Below are positions 23,971 to 36,425 of a DNA stretch of 64,000 nt, piece by piece. A program made the position numbers and the translations under genes. This DNA is from Isoetes taiwanensis (lineage: Eukaryota; Streptophyta; Lycopodiopsida; Isoetales; Isoetaceae): positions 53,931-117,930 of the forward strand of contig JAJEKV010000386.1 of NCBI GenBank assembly GCA_021234155.1, written 5' to 3'. The stretch's first letter is position 1. The number at the start of each line of letters is the position of its first letter. Below the pieces are notes generated by a model that worked only from the letters and a program-made list of their open reading frames with translations, made no database searches and was not told the DNA's origin.

Positions 23971-24846
23971 AACGTAAATGCAACTTATGTTGCATTCAGC
24001 CCCCTAGACCTATCTTGTGTTGCCACGTGTCTTATATTCTTTTCCAGGAAAGTTAACCTACTTTACATTCTGAATATTTACTTCACATTCTGAATGACAT
24101 TCCGATATTTCATTCTGTTTTTGCATTCTATGTAGCATTCTAATTTTCATTCTGCAAAAGCAAGAAAGAATGGTCGATTGGTCGATGTACCAGTTTCCAT
24201 TCAGCAAAACCAAGAAAGAATGGTCGAAAATTAATAAATTTTAGTATTTGTTAGCATTTTTACAATGGATTTCAAGATAGTGCTCCTATATCAGGACACC
24301 TGTAACTCAAATCTGAAATCTATAACATGCACTTGGAATGTGGTTCATTCTCGAAAAAAGCAGAAGCTATAATGTAGACCTGCACAAACAAACAAGAAAG
24401 CAGGCGAACATTAGAGAAAGATGGCAAATACAAAGTCTTAAAGAAAGAAATAGAAAACATGGAGCTTCAAAAGGAGTAAAACCTACCAGACAAATGACAG
24501 GAGCAAAATCTTCCTGAAGACACAAATGCAAGTAGATAATAGGCGTCAGATCTAACAAAATGTGCAAGAAACATCAAGCTCTGGAAAAAAGAACATCGGA
24601 GGATCTACCGCCTTTGCCGTGGTCACAAGATCACTGGCGCCTGCACAACAGAGTAGCCCATAGACAGTACCAAGAAAAAAATCAAGCAAAAACCAAGATC
24701 GACGGCCTGGCGCCACGGCGGCATGGCTCTGCCATGGGCAGGGAAAGAGAGAAGAAGAAATGGTCAATAACTGGGCTTGAAAAGGATGTGGTTAGACACG
24801 TGGCACAAACTGATTCGCTGAATGCAACATAAGTTGCATCCACATT
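23971..24846. mobile_element. DNA transposon-like element with inverted repeats (876 bp), non-autonomous
   Basis: Left end aacgtaaatgcaacttatg and right end (reverse strand) aatgtggatgcaacttatg face each other. Both continue with gttgcattcagc or a close variant and share a gccacgtgtc block about 30 bp further in. Each end contains a perfect 18-bp palindrome (23,978-23,995 and 24,822-24,839). TTTAA-like bases flank both sides and may be the target-site duplication. The only open frames inside are short and unfamiliar, so it is non-autonomous. A direct repeat of cattctg and a repeated aagaaagaatggtcga lie in the left half. Confidence 0.7.
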
Positions 24847-24847
24847 T

Positions 24848-25380
24848 TAAGGTGATTTTCCACTAGAGTGGTGTCTCATATTTTATCATTTCTATTGGGC
24901 CACATAAGCAAATAAGAAAGAAACGTTTTTCTACTTTTAAAAATAAGACATGTCCCATTTAGTTTTGGATAGGTTCGGTTCCTCCTTTTAAGGGGAATGG
25001 AGTCTTATTTTATACCGGGGGATTTCCCCCGGTATAAAATAAGGCAGTGTCACATATGTTAAAAATTTCATTAAAATAAGACATGTCTTTTTTTTTTTGG
25101 GTTTTCCACTAGCATTTTGATGGCGTCTTATTTTATGACACCTTATAATGGAAAAACAACTTCAATTTTATGTGTCGTATTTTTTTATTTGGAGTCATAA
25201 ACGGTGTCATATCTCAATGTGACAGTTATTTTATGACTATAGTAGAAAATCACCCTTATTTTATGGCGGGGGAAATCCCCCGGAATAAAATAAGATTGTA
25301 TTTACAATCCAAACCTATTCCCAACCTAAATAAGACATGTCTTATTTTGATAGTGGAAAAGTGATTTTCTTTTAGGACAA
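24848..25380. mobile_element. Hairpin-rich MITE-like element
   Basis: Two long hairpins occur: 25,004-25,022 pairs with 25,025-25,043 (19 of 19 bases, 2-base loop), and 25,255-25,273 pairs with 25,276-25,294 (17 of 19). Both arms share the sequence cttattttat followed by a run of G. The outer ends gtgattttccacta (24,851) and tagtggaaaagtgatttt (25,345) are inverted. There is no coding potential. Repeated inverted TTATTTTA motifs fill the interior, typical of a foldback or MITE element. Confidence 0.65.
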
Positions 25381-25448
25381 TAGGTGGCCAAACATGATTT
25401 GATAAAATATGTGACTTTTAGAAATACGACTACCATGGAAAAAGGGCC

Positions 25449-25560
25449 TAAGAGAATTGCACTTTAATGAAAATTCACGGGGAGTCATTCCCGCCTCCAC
25501 GCTGACGCGCATCGACAGGGATTCCTCCCCTGGAATTTGCACTAAAGTGCAATTCTCTTA
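25449..25560. mobile_element. 112-bp short derivative of the TAAGAG MITE
   Basis: Begins taagagaattgcactttaa and ends gcactaaagtgcaattctct then ta; the two ends are near-perfect inverted repeats. Compared with the 420-bp copies at 18,778 and 34,958, the internal part between the left end and gtgaaaattca is missing. It marks the left limit of B copy 2. Confidence 0.75.
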
Positions 25561-26383
25561 TACGGAAGATTTGGAAGTTTTTTTGCTGAGAAGATGAGAG
25601 AACCATTTTTTGAAAGGGCCCATTCAACACCTCACCTTTCTTTGGGTAGTCTGAGCTTCCAAAAAGAGGCAAATGAGAATGAAGAATGCGAAGCCCTAAA
25701 CGCCTGTGGCTGTGGAATTAGGGATCCGTCATAAATGCAATTGATCCATAGGAATTCGGTTTGCCGTATTATATTCGATCGTGACGTCACTCTTTTTGCA
25801 TTTTTAGTTATTTTCTTGAGTACACATGTTATGCTCAGTTTTTTTGTTTGGGACGAAAATATTAGCCTCATTCAAAAAATGACATTGCTTTATATATGTA
25901 GTGAGTAGTGAAAAAGCTTTAGGACACTTTCATCTCACAATATAAATATATACAAAGCTTGCATGCAATTGTGCATATAACTAAATGCATGGGTGTGCTA
26001 AGTTTTGTTGTATCACCACAAACAAGTTTTTTTAGAATAAAATTATACATGGGTAGGTTGCAGTCATAATTTCGTACTAGCTTGGAAGTAATCAGGTTAC
26101 TGTCTCCCAGCATTGCAAGTTTTGCTAGCAGAACTTAAATTAAGAGCATGATAAGCAATTTCTATCTACAAACAAAACAAAATATGTGCAACAAGATATC
26201 CAAGGTATTTCACTTAAGCCGCTTGGACAAATATCTTTTGGGCAGCGAGGTGATACAATTGCACCGTCAAATGCAAACAACTCCTTATTTGCTAGGTTCT
26301 ACTCTCATGTCAGACTAGATTTTTGTTTCTGGCCAACATCCTAAGGTCATGATCAGAATATTACCTAACTGTCTGTGCAGATA
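25561..26383. other. 3' flank of SAP/CCHC gene copy B2
   Basis: Homologous to 19,198-20,030 and 35,379-36,200, with many small indels. At about 26,378 this copy jumps from ctgtctgtg directly to cagataatcagcg, skipping roughly 485 bp present in the other two copies (C block plus second-knuckle exon). Confidence 0.6.
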
Positions 26384-29300
26384 ATCAGCGTTGGGAAAGT
26401 CTCAGAAAAAATGCATGACCTCAAAACTAATCTTTCCAACTACACCAGAAATTTCACAAACTTCTTCACACAGCCCCAGGCCTTCGTGATCTTTTACAAA
26501 GTTATACTCATGACTAATCTTTCCGCAGGTGTAACATTTGATGGCACTTGTTGCATCATTATGCCCCCGATATACATGATGGGAGTCACGTTCTTCGTGA
26601 CCGGGGCCAACAGATTATTGCTTCTCTCTCCCTTGCACTAATGGCCTACATATTTGCTACAAATATTATCACATATAGAACTTCAAATATGGAGGTAAGC
26701 AACATTCCAATATAAAAATCAACACGAGAAGATGAAACCACTTCTTCGTTCTGTTATCTTTCAATACAACAGTTATCCTCTAAAAACAAGTATTGTCTAG
26801 TTAGTATAAATGTTACACGGTCAAATTATACCAAAAAAGCACCTCAAAAGATTCTCTAATGTCCAACAACGGCTCGGGTTGGCAAGCTTTGTTATCTTCT
26901 TTCCTTCTATCATCTCCATGAAGAACTACAAGAACAAAGGTGAAGACTTAAATGATCAAAAACATCTTGTGCATGTGTATAAAATTGCATTTAATGAAGA
27001 TCTCCTTATGCTTGCACTTACTTAAGGGACCTTATACCTTTTCTCCTCACATCAGATTTTGTTGTAGCTCGGGTAATGCGACGAGCATCAGCACCGGGCG
27101 TGTTTTTCTTCAAGGACTAACTTCCGTTTTTCCTTCCTCCGGCCGGAGCTGCAAAGGTTGCTCCAAATATTTAAATAACAGATCTTAAAAATGTCATAGA
27201 TAGCATAACATTACCTGAAGGTAAGTTCTAATGCGGTATAGGTTTCTTCCTTTATTAGCAATGGATGCAAAGGATGCAATGCCTTGGAACCCTTGCTCCA
27301 TAGGACTTCTATCTTGAAACCAAGCAATCAACAATTGAAATTGCCTAATGAATATACACACCTAGGTAGTCGGATCCTCTTTAGATCAACCAAGAAGAGA
27401 CATAAATATTAATACTAGGCTTACGGTAAATGTATGTTCTTTGCTTTGAGGCACCATAGCTTTTCTTTCACAACTTCATGCAATGACCCCCCCCAATAAA
27501 AGAACCTTTGGAACTTCTTGATGCGGATCATATCTGAAGAACCATATTCATACCATGTAATTAAAACCAGAATTTATAAGTACACACACATCAGCCCGAG
27601 AAGAGGAGTTCCCATGCAAATGGAGAGTTGTTAGTTTGCAACCATACAATGGGCAGCTAGTGATGCTAGACAACTATCATAATGAAAAAGATGGGAGGTG
27701 GACTTTTAAGACATTCTCTTCTAACCAGATGCCCATCTACTTGATGAACAACTTTAAATATATATGCCTTGTATAATACATTAAATACAAGTAATGTCTT
27801 AGAGTGTCTCCTTGAAGTTATTATTGTCAAAACCATGCAAGCTCCTTTACACAAACTCTTAGGACTGCACAGAGAAGTCCGGGTAAAGTAGAGTCCAATT
27901 ACTTAAAACCCGACATAAGCTTTGTTGATATTAAATGGCAATAAAAGCCTAGGCAGAACTAGCGGATAACCGGTCCCATATCTAGATTCTTTAAGCTTTT
28001 GTTGCTATATCTGGGATCTTGCCAATTTATAAAGGTTGAAGATGGAACCATTTGCTAGTAGCCGACACCACGATTGATTTAACTTATGGCTAGAACTAAT
28101 ATGCATATTATGTTAATGCACTTCAACGATTATTGGCATTACATGCAATGCATGAATAATTTGCATCCTTTTTCTTGAACCTGACATCTTGAATAACTTC
28201 ATATTAAGGATGGCACTTGTTTAGTTTGATCTATTTGAAATACCATGCATATTACACTTATTCACTCCAAGTTCAATGTGATTATTAATTATCATGTGTC
28301 TACATTGATTTTCCATCCATACGCACTCGCATTAAGCCCAACAAATACATAACCTGCACCCAGAAATGATGTCTTCCAAACGTAAAAGAGTCAAAATCTG
28401 CCTGAATGAAAGGTGAGCTAGACAACAGGGATAATTCCACTCCACTTAATCCTCTTGGACAATAAACATCTTGTAAGTATTATACAACTGATAAGTCCCA
28501 CCAATTTCTTCCACCAACAGTCTTTTAGTTGCAAATTAGTGATCTTGAATGTGATACACATAATGGTTGTAAGAAGCAGATTTTATAGACGCTATTTTCT
28601 AATTAGAAAAGGACAAGGAATGTAAACGACGAAGTTACCTTTCGTATACTTTTTGTGTAAAAAGAACGACATCATCCCGACAAACGTCGCCTTCAATACA
28701 AGACAGTTACAACTTTTGGTGAACTTCATTGTACAACCAGGAAAAATAATAATAAGATAAGATAAGATAATTGGTATTAACGTCCGCGGGGGCCTAAGTA
28801 GGCCATGGGACAAAATTACATGTTTGCATATCACAGTGAAATTGTCTTTTTAGATAGCCTCTCGCTTGTCTATGCTTTCCAAGAGTTCCTTCACAAATGC
28901 ACACACTCCACGAATTGTTGAAGAACAACCAAAGAAAACAGGTAAGGTTGAGCACCAATTCAAATGGGAGAACCGTGTCCTGAGGTTGTTGTATTTTGGG
29001 CAGCGGAAGATCACATGTGCTTCATCTTCTATTTCTTGTAGGTCGCATGTGCACAGGCGTTCTTCCCTTGGGATCCCTTGCCATCTACCTTTCTCAATAA
29101 TAAGTGCCAAACCTGTACAATCTATAGTAAACGATGATTTTCCATATTTTTCTTCATCGCGTCCACTTTTAATTCTGTCATAATACCATTTGTTTCACTT
29201 GAGCAATAGAAATTGAGCAGCATACCACCTTCAATAAAAAGGCAAATGATGACTGTGAATAGGGGTAACATGATACTCAATGTGTTCTTGAATGCGTTCA

Positions 29301-29425
29301 ATCAGAACTTTCTTTGTTCTTAAAGCGCCAGTCTATGTTTTCATGAGATAAGCTTTTAATGATCGATTTTCAGCCTTTCCAGATCACCACCTAACCTCAA
29401 TATGCCAACAATTTAACAATGGCCA
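26384..29425 (-). pseudogene. SAP/CCHC zinc-knuckle gene, copy B2, multiply broken
   Basis: Same minus-strand exon series as B3 but more decayed. The exon for the second zinc knuckle is deleted, so only the half-knuckle ending CYTCGK remains (about 26,528-26,640). The LIKGRNLYR exon carries the same one-base loss as B1, and the KHARGADARR exon is shifted (cagcaccgggcg near 27,093). The RYDLASR codons near 27,525 lost bases, and a 339-bp LINE fragment is inserted at 28,757-29,095. The SAP exon (about 29,225-29,425) is recognisable by the matching frame of LKIDQ but damaged. Copy ends at about 29,425. Confidence 0.8.
28757..29095 (-). mobile_element. 5'-truncated LINE insertion inside gene copy B2
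   Basis: The minus-strand frame (down to 28,850) reads IEKGRWQGIPREERLCTCDL then QEIEDEAHVIFRCPKYNNLR. The G-R-W-x-G-I-x-R-E-E-R-L-C, I-E-D-E-x-H and C-P-x-Y pattern is the zinc-binding-like tail found at the end of non-LTR reverse transcriptase ORFs. The element's 3' end (left, on the minus strand) is a (TTATC)n tail. A 9-bp direct repeat, aataataag, flanks it at 28,748-28,756 and 29,096-29,104; copies B1 and B3 have this target only once. It inserted after the B copies were made. Confidence 0.85.
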
Positions 29426-29684
29426 GAATGGGGATTGATATCCATCCTTATGAAGTTAGCAGCATAAAGAAAGGGCTCCTTGCTCGAATAAAAGCTAAGA
29501 CCTTAAAGGTAATAAAGGCGGAGGAGGAGGAGGAGGAGGAGGGGGAGGAGGAGGAGGCCAACTGTGTTAAAGAGTCTCCGGGGGGGCCTCATTGTGGGTA
29601 CCCCTATGGGTCATTGTATTTTCACTCATTCAGCTCAATGGAACTCCACTTGACTTCATTGCTTTGCAAAGGACCTTTCCCTAG
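29425..29684. other. Junction DNA between B2 and segment S2, with a GAG microsatellite
   Basis: This is the join between B2 and the start of the second RecX exon. It includes a (GGA)n tract at about 29,520-29,558 that creates a poly-Glu open frame. No gene is supported. Confidence 0.5.
29520..29558. repeat. (GGA)n microsatellite
   Basis: About 39 bp of nearly pure GGA/GAG triplets. Confidence 0.9.
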
Positions 29685-29979
29685 AAGGAATGACTAGTGA
29701 CAATGTGCATGATGCTATTGTGTCTATTTTTCACAAAGAGTCCTCTACATGGATCATGTCAAAGTTGGCCCTAGAACAACTATTGATGCAAGCATCAAAG
29801 CAGTGGCAGCGGGGTGGAAATATTTTAGAAAACTACGCTTAATTGGTTGGTTAGGTAGGAGAGGTTTCAACTGGAATGTTATTGGAAATGTATTAAAAGC
29901 TGTGACATCTCTGGAGGTAGAGCATGACGTTGGCCAACTAGAAGAGCTAGGATATGGACAACTAGATGAGCAAGATTAG
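29685..29979 (+). pseudogene. recX: RecX-family gene fragment, copy 2 (last exon only)
   Basis: Matches the last exon of RecX copy 1 (13,460-13,765) but lacks all upstream exons. It keeps Trp where copy 1 has the TGA: GWLGRRGFNWNVIGNVLKAV is readable to a stop at 29,977-29,979 after GYGQLDEQD. A 10-bp deletion (after gggtggaaatattt, near 29,826) removes the bases encoding SDKT and shifts the frame. Upstream ASIKAVAAGWKYF is therefore a different frame from the true QASKQWQRGG. It is a fragment carried along by the large duplication. Confidence 0.75.
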
Positions 29980-31027
29980 GGAGGCTATCACCATATTTGG
30001 GGTGCAAAATTGATAACATGTCAAATACTGCGTTGATCGCAGTGCTCTTGGCCAGAGGAAAGTTTCTCAAGGGGAACTACCAAGGTAGAAGAGATGTATG
30101 ATTGCACCCCCTTTACAACAAATATTGTGAATGTTCCATGTATTACAAGAGAAAATTACAAGTTTTGATTTGCCTCTAAACATATTATTGTACTTAAAAA
30201 ATCGAAAACACCATTCCACTTGGACGACAATTCTTGATTTTTAAATTGCATGCATGATCATGTATCTGTTGGGATGGTGAATAATAATTTATTGTCTCCT
30301 CAATATTGAAGAATGATATCTCCTCCTTATTATTGTCTCCTCCTTATTGTAGAATAATATATCTCCTCAATAATTTATTGTCGCCAATGTGAAACACAAT
30401 CTTTTTCTTCCCTTTTTTTTTTTAGATTTGCCGAAATGTACTTGGATCTGGGGGGTTTCACAGAGATGGAATAACAAAACTTGAGATGAAATTGGAGTTA
30501 TGGCTGATCCGAGGGATATTTTCAAACCATTATATCATGTTTGTTTCTATCTGTAAGACCATCAAATTTCATCGCCTCTGACAAGCCCTAACCAAATTGT
30601 GAGATCTTGAGTTTTACAAATGTATAGACGAAAGACATTTACAAGGTACGTGATTTGCTTGAAATGTATATCAAATGTTTATGAGAAGGGCTATGCAAAG
30701 TGCCATGAGAATGGAGAGGAGCTTTCGATATATTCATGTTTGGAGCATTGAAAAAATATGGGCCTAGTGGTAGCAAATAACATGTTATTAGAATAACGAG
30801 ACAAATTTTCAAGAACAGAAGAAAAAGAAAATTGCAAAAGCCATCATAGCATGCATACAACGTTGTAAAAATCACTTGCGATGCTATGGCTGCAATCATA
30901 TTTGGAGCACTGTGCTTGAGAAAGCATGGGTCTAGCTGTACCAAATAGCCTGTTATTAGCGGACTCGGGCAAATTCTCAGGAGGTATAAGAAAAACAAAT
31001 TACAAAAGCCATCATACATGCATATAA

Positions 31028-32815
31028 TATATTTGTAAAAATCATTTGGAATACTATGGTCGCAATCATGAGAGAAAAATCTAGTTGATTTTACTTTCAA
31101 GCAAATAGCAAAGGATCCAACCAGTATAATTTCTAAGCAAATGTGAAATATTCGTGATTGCAAAAGTGATGGACGGGCACCACTCTTATGAGAAGGTTTT
31201 GTCTCTTCAGAATGCAAGGTAAAGCATAGACTGCAAGTAAAGCATGATGCCTATGCTAGTGCAGAAGCATATTGGCCCATCAACAAACCAACATTGGTTT
31301 GGATGGATGCCTACTTCATTGTCGCCTTGAAGCACCTGCCTCTAAGTTCATTTCTGCATTTCTTTCCTTAGTAGCCCGTGGCCCTACATGATCAAAGTCA
31401 AAGGAGCTCAGAACTAGGAAACGATTCAAGCTTTGTGTTCAAACCATCTCCAAAGCCAGGAACTAGGAGCACCATCTCACTTCTACAGGCTGGTGTGTTT
31501 TCTGTAGTTTAACAATTGGTTTTTTATGTGTAGTGAACATAATGCAGAGAGAGACTTAAAAAGGTAGAATTACCCTCCATTGAAGCCTTACAAGCATGTC
31601 TTGATCCTGCAAAGAGAAATACAAAATGCATAAGTCCACATGTTTTACATTCTATAGAGTGTAATTCTTGGAGGTGGCTTAACGTGATATCTGTTTGATT
31701 GGCTAAATCCGTTCAGGCATCACCAGAATGATCCACGATGCAACTTGTCGGGCTTGTTTTTATTCTCAACAATCAAGCAGGAACTGAATGAGAGTGACTC
31801 AAATCAAGCAGTTCATATTCCACTAATGCAAGAAAAGCTTGGGTTGTAATCCAAGTAAATTGATCTAAAGCTTGGGTTGTAATCCAAGTAAATTGATCTG
31901 ATACCTATCACCATAAAAATATGCTTATTTTCCACGCAGCCGGTGTCTTTGAAACTCCATAATCATCTTCATTTGGGTGCCTAAGCATTTCAAAGCTCGT
32001 ACTTATACAATGCCCTTGCTTTTACGTTTAATGGCCTATCACTGATATGATAGGAATGACATGAGAGTAATTCAAATCAAGAAGTTTATATCCCACTAAT
32101 GCAAGAAAAGCTTGGGTTGTAATCCAAGTAAACTGATCTGATACCTATTATCGTACGCCATGACAGGCCACAAGAGCTAGAGCTCCATGATAGAAGGCAA
32201 CGCAATCATGGTCGTGAGGAGGGCGTCCACGCCTGGGCTACTATATGTGATGCTGTCGCGAATAAAGGACAGGAAACAACTGTCGATCGTGTCGCCAATC
32301 ATGATGGCGGACTTCCAGCCGAATAAAACGCTGCTAATGTAGCTGCTTCAAAACCTATGGTAATCCCCACTTTGTCATACAAGGGGGTTCCATACATTCC
32401 CCAAATGCCATCGGGACGCAGATTCTTTTTGTCAAGGTCCCATTTCGGGATGCCCAATGTAAGGTTCATATCACCCTAACCTCCACCCCCGGACGCCCAA
32501 TGTAACACTCATATATTAACACATATTCTCTTCGCATGCCACTAAAGTTCAATTACTACAATTAAAATTCGAACTCAAATCCATCTATCTAGCCTTGTTC
32601 TCAACCCTGCAGTTCTGCTAGTTTTTTTTTTTTGTAGTAATCATATATATAGGAAGGACATAAAGCTTGCATGCAATTGTGCATATAACTAAATGTGATG
32701 CATCCTCGCGCACATTTTATGGGTGCTAAGTTTTATTGTATCACCACAAACAAGTGATTGTGTCTCTGGCGAACATCCTAAGGTCAGAAATATAACTGTC
32801 TATGAGAACAATGGA
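31028..32815. repeat. A unit, copy A2a
   Basis: Has only one copy of the 60-bp internal repeat (about 31,189-31,250). It carries an extra 33-bp tandem duplication of aagcttgggttgtaatccaa and following bases at about 31,837-31,900. The minus-strand peptide NLTLGIPKWDLDKKNLRPDG is readable near 32,480-32,420. Confidence 0.8.
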
Positions 32816-34610
32816 TATTTGTAAAAATCATTTTCAATACTATGGTTGCAATCATGAGAGAAAAATCTAGTTGGTTTTACTTTCAAGCAAATAGCAAAGG
32901 ATCCAACCAGTATAATTTCTAAGCAAATGTGAAATATCCATGATTGCAAAAGTGATAGCAGGCACCACTCTTATGAGAAGGTTTTGTCTCTTCAGAATGC
33001 AAGGTAAAGCATAGACTGCACGTAAAGCATGACTATGAGAAGGTTTTGTCTCTTCAGAATGCAAGGTAAAGCATAGAGATCGCAAGTAAAAGCATGACGC
33101 CTATGCTAGTGCTGTGTATATATTGGCCCATCAACAAACCAACGTTGGTTTGGATGGATGCCTACTTCATTGTCGCCATGAAGCACCTGCCTCTAAGCTC
33201 ATTTCTGTATTTTTTTTCCTTAGTAGGACCCGTGGCCCTATATGATCAAAGCCAGCAAAAGAGAAGCTCAAAGCTAGGAAACAGTTCAAGCTTTGTGTTC
33301 AAACCATTTCCAAAGCCAGGAACTAGGAGCACCATCTCACTTCTACAGACTGGTGTATTTTCTATAGTTTAACAATTGGTTTTTCATGTGTAGTGAACAT
33401 AATGCAGACTAAAAAGGTAGAATTACCCTCCATTGAAGCCTTACAAGCATGTCTTGATCCTGCAAAGAGAAATACAAAATGCATAAGTCCACATGTTTTA
33501 CATTCTATAGAGTGTAATTCTTGCAGGTGGCTTAACGTGTTATCTGTTTGATTGGGTAAATCCGTTCAAGCATCACCAAAATGATCCATGATGCAACTTG
33601 TCGGGCTTGTTTTTATTCTCAACAATCAAGCAGGAACTAACATGAGAGACTCAAATCAAGCAGTTCATATTCCACTAATGCAAGAAGAGCTTGGGTTATA
33701 ATCCAAGTAAATTGATCTGATACCTATCACCGTAAAAATATCCTTATTTTGCATGCACTCAATGCAGACGGTGTCTTTGAAACTCCATAATCATCGTCAT
33801 TTGGGTGCCTAAGAATTTCAAAGCTCGTACTTATACAATGCCCTTGCTTTTACGTTTAATGGCCTATCAATGATATGCTAGGAATGACATGAGAGTAATT
33901 CAAATCAAGAAGTTTATATCCCACTGATGCAAGAAAAGCTTGGGTTGTAATCCAAGTAAACTGATCTGATACCTATTATCGTACGCCATGACAGGCCACA
34001 AGAGCTAGAGCTCCATGATAGAAGGCACGCAATCATGGTCGTGAGGAGGGCATCCACCGGCTATCTTGTATGTGATGTCGCGAATAAATGGCCGTGAAAC
34101 AATCATCGATCGGGTCGCCAATCATGATGGCAGACTTCCAGCCGAATAAAATGCTGCTAATGTAGCTGCTTCAAAACCTATGGTAATCCCCACTTTGTCA
34201 TACAAGGGGGTTCCATACATTCCCCAAATGCCATCGGGACGCAGATTCTTTTTGTCAAGGTCCCATTTTGGGATGCCCAGTGTAAGGTTCATATCACCCT
34301 AACCTCCACCCCCGGACGCCCAATGTAACACTCATATATTAATACATATTCTCTTCGCATGCCACTAAAGTTCAATTACTACAATCAAAATTCAAACTCA
34401 AATCCATCTATCTAGCCTTGTTCTCAATCCTGCAGTTCTGCTAGTTTTTTTTTGGTAGTAATCATATATATAGGAAGGACATAAAGCTTGCATGCAATTG
34501 TGCATATAACTAAATGCATCCTCGCGCACATTTTATGGGTGCTAAGTCTTGTTGTATCACCACAAACAAGTGATTGTGTTTCCGGCGAACATCCTAAGGT
34601 CAGAATATTA
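32816..34610. repeat. A unit, copy A2b
   Basis: Near-identical to A1b at a constant offset of about 16,182. The main differences are concentrated in a 65-bp patch around 34,052-34,115 and a patch near 33,075-33,120. Confidence 0.85.
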
Positions 34611-34611
34611 C

Positions 34612-35378
34612 TTAACTGTCTGTGAGAAGCAATGGAACGTTTAGAAGCAGTGGACACAATCAAATAATTACCTCAAAATCAAACTGGATAGAATCTTGCA
34701 TTAATTTCACCAAGGCCAGTAGACTTCTCATGGCATACTTTGTTGTATCAAGAGTAATAACGTTGAACTTCATCGAGTGTCCCATCTTTTTATCTCCTGA
34801 CCACTGAAGCTTTGATTTGAAGGGCATAATAATTTATCTTTATGATCAGAAGCTACAGTCTGACACACTTGAGGATAAAATAAACGGCTTGAAAAGGATG
34901 TGGTTAGATATGTGGCACAAATTGATTCGTTGAATGCAACATAAGTTGCATCCACATTAAGAGAATTGCACTTTAGGCCCAGATTCCACTGCCGGAAGTG
35001 GCAGTTACCTTTGTGGCATCAAATGCCTTAAAGAAATATCCACCCTAACATGATGTATGATTTCACTACGGCAAAGGTAGTTCTTCCACAACAAGATCTA
35101 CTCCGTTGTTTTGATTCGTGTCAAGATCCAGAGAGTGGCAATTGTTGCTGCTGCAAAAAGACGGGAGGAATCCCCTGACAGTTAAGTAGCTATTTATAGC
35201 ATCCACATCCTTATCCGAAGCAAAATCCGATGCTCAAATACCTCCCTTAGTGGAATCAGAGAGAAGAAGATAAACTTTGGGCCTTAGTGAAAATTCAAGG
35301 GGAGTCATCCCGCCTCCGTATATACGATCTAGGGCAGGATTCCTTCCCTGAAATTTGCACTAAAGTGCAATCCTCTTA
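34612..35378. repeat. C block, solo transposon end and 420-bp MITE, S2 copy
   Basis: C block 34,612-34,888; solo ATGCAAC-TIR right end 34,889-34,957; MITE 34,958-35,378. Same order as 18,430-19,197. Differences from the S1 copy cluster around 35,137-35,190 and 35,308-35,335. Confidence 0.75.
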
Positions 35379-36425
35379 CACAAAATATTTGGAAGTTTTT
35401 TTGCTGAGAAGATGAGAGAGCCATTTTTTGAAAGGGCCCATTCAACACCTCACCTTTCTTTGGGTAGTCTGAGCTTTCAAATAGAGGCAAATGAGAATGA
35501 AGAATGCGAAGCCCTAAACACCTGTGGCCGTGGAATTAGGGATCCATCATAAATGCAATTGATCCATAGGAATTCGGTTTGCCGTATTATATTCTATCGT
35601 GACGTCACTCTTTTTGCATTTTTAGCTATTTTCTTGAGTACAAGTGTTGTGCTCAGTTTTTTTGTTTGGGACGAAAATATTAGCCTCATTCAAAAAATGG
35701 CATTGCTTTATATATGTAGTGAGTAGTGAAAAAGCTTTTCGGACACTTTCATCTCACTATATAAATAACAAAGCTTGCATGCACTTGTGCATATAACTAA
35801 ATGCATCCTCGCGCACATTTTATGGGTGCTAAGTTTTGTTGTATCACCACAAACAAGTTTGCAGAATAAAATTATACATGGGTAGGTTGCAGTCATAATT
35901 TCGTATTAGCTTGGAAGTAATCAGGTTACTGTCTCCCAGCATTGCAAGTTTTGCTAGCAGAACTTAAATTAAGAGCATGATAAGCAATTTCTATTACCAC
36001 CTACAAACAAAACAAAATATGTGCAACGAAATATCCAAGGTATTTCACTTAAGCCGCTTGGACAGATATCTTTTGGGCAGCGAGGTGATACAACTGCACC
36101 GTCAAATGCAAACAACTCCTTATTTGCTAGGTTCTACTCTCACGTCAGACTAGATTGTGTTTCTGGCGAACATCCTAAGGTCAGAATATTACTTAACTGT
36201 CTGTGAGAAGCAATCGAACGTCTAGAAGCAGTGGACACAATCAAATAATTACCTCAAAATCAAACTGGATAGAATCTTGCATTAATTTCACCAAGGCCAG
36301 TAGACTTCTCATGGCATACTTCGTTGTATCAAAAGTAATAACGTTGAACTTCATCTAGTGTCCCATCTTTTATCTCCTGACCACTGAAGCTTTGATTTGA
36401 AGGGCATAATAATTCATCTTTATAA
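35379..36425. other. 3' flank of SAP/CCHC gene copy B3
   Basis: Same content as 19,198-20,246, including the unexplained exon-like block NKELFAFDGAVVSPRCPKDI (minus, near 36,045-36,125) and a full C block (36,185-36,468). Confidence 0.45.

Noticed and set aside
29419-29697. Open frame with a poly-Glu run
   Set aside because: Produced by the GGA microsatellite at the B2/S2 junction; flanking peptide has no conserved content.
34770-34955. Minus-strand open frame repeated at 18,590 (begins MDATYVAFNESICATYL)
   Set aside because: The N-terminal half comes from the transposon end and the rest from the C block; the join is a deletion junction, so it is not a conserved protein.
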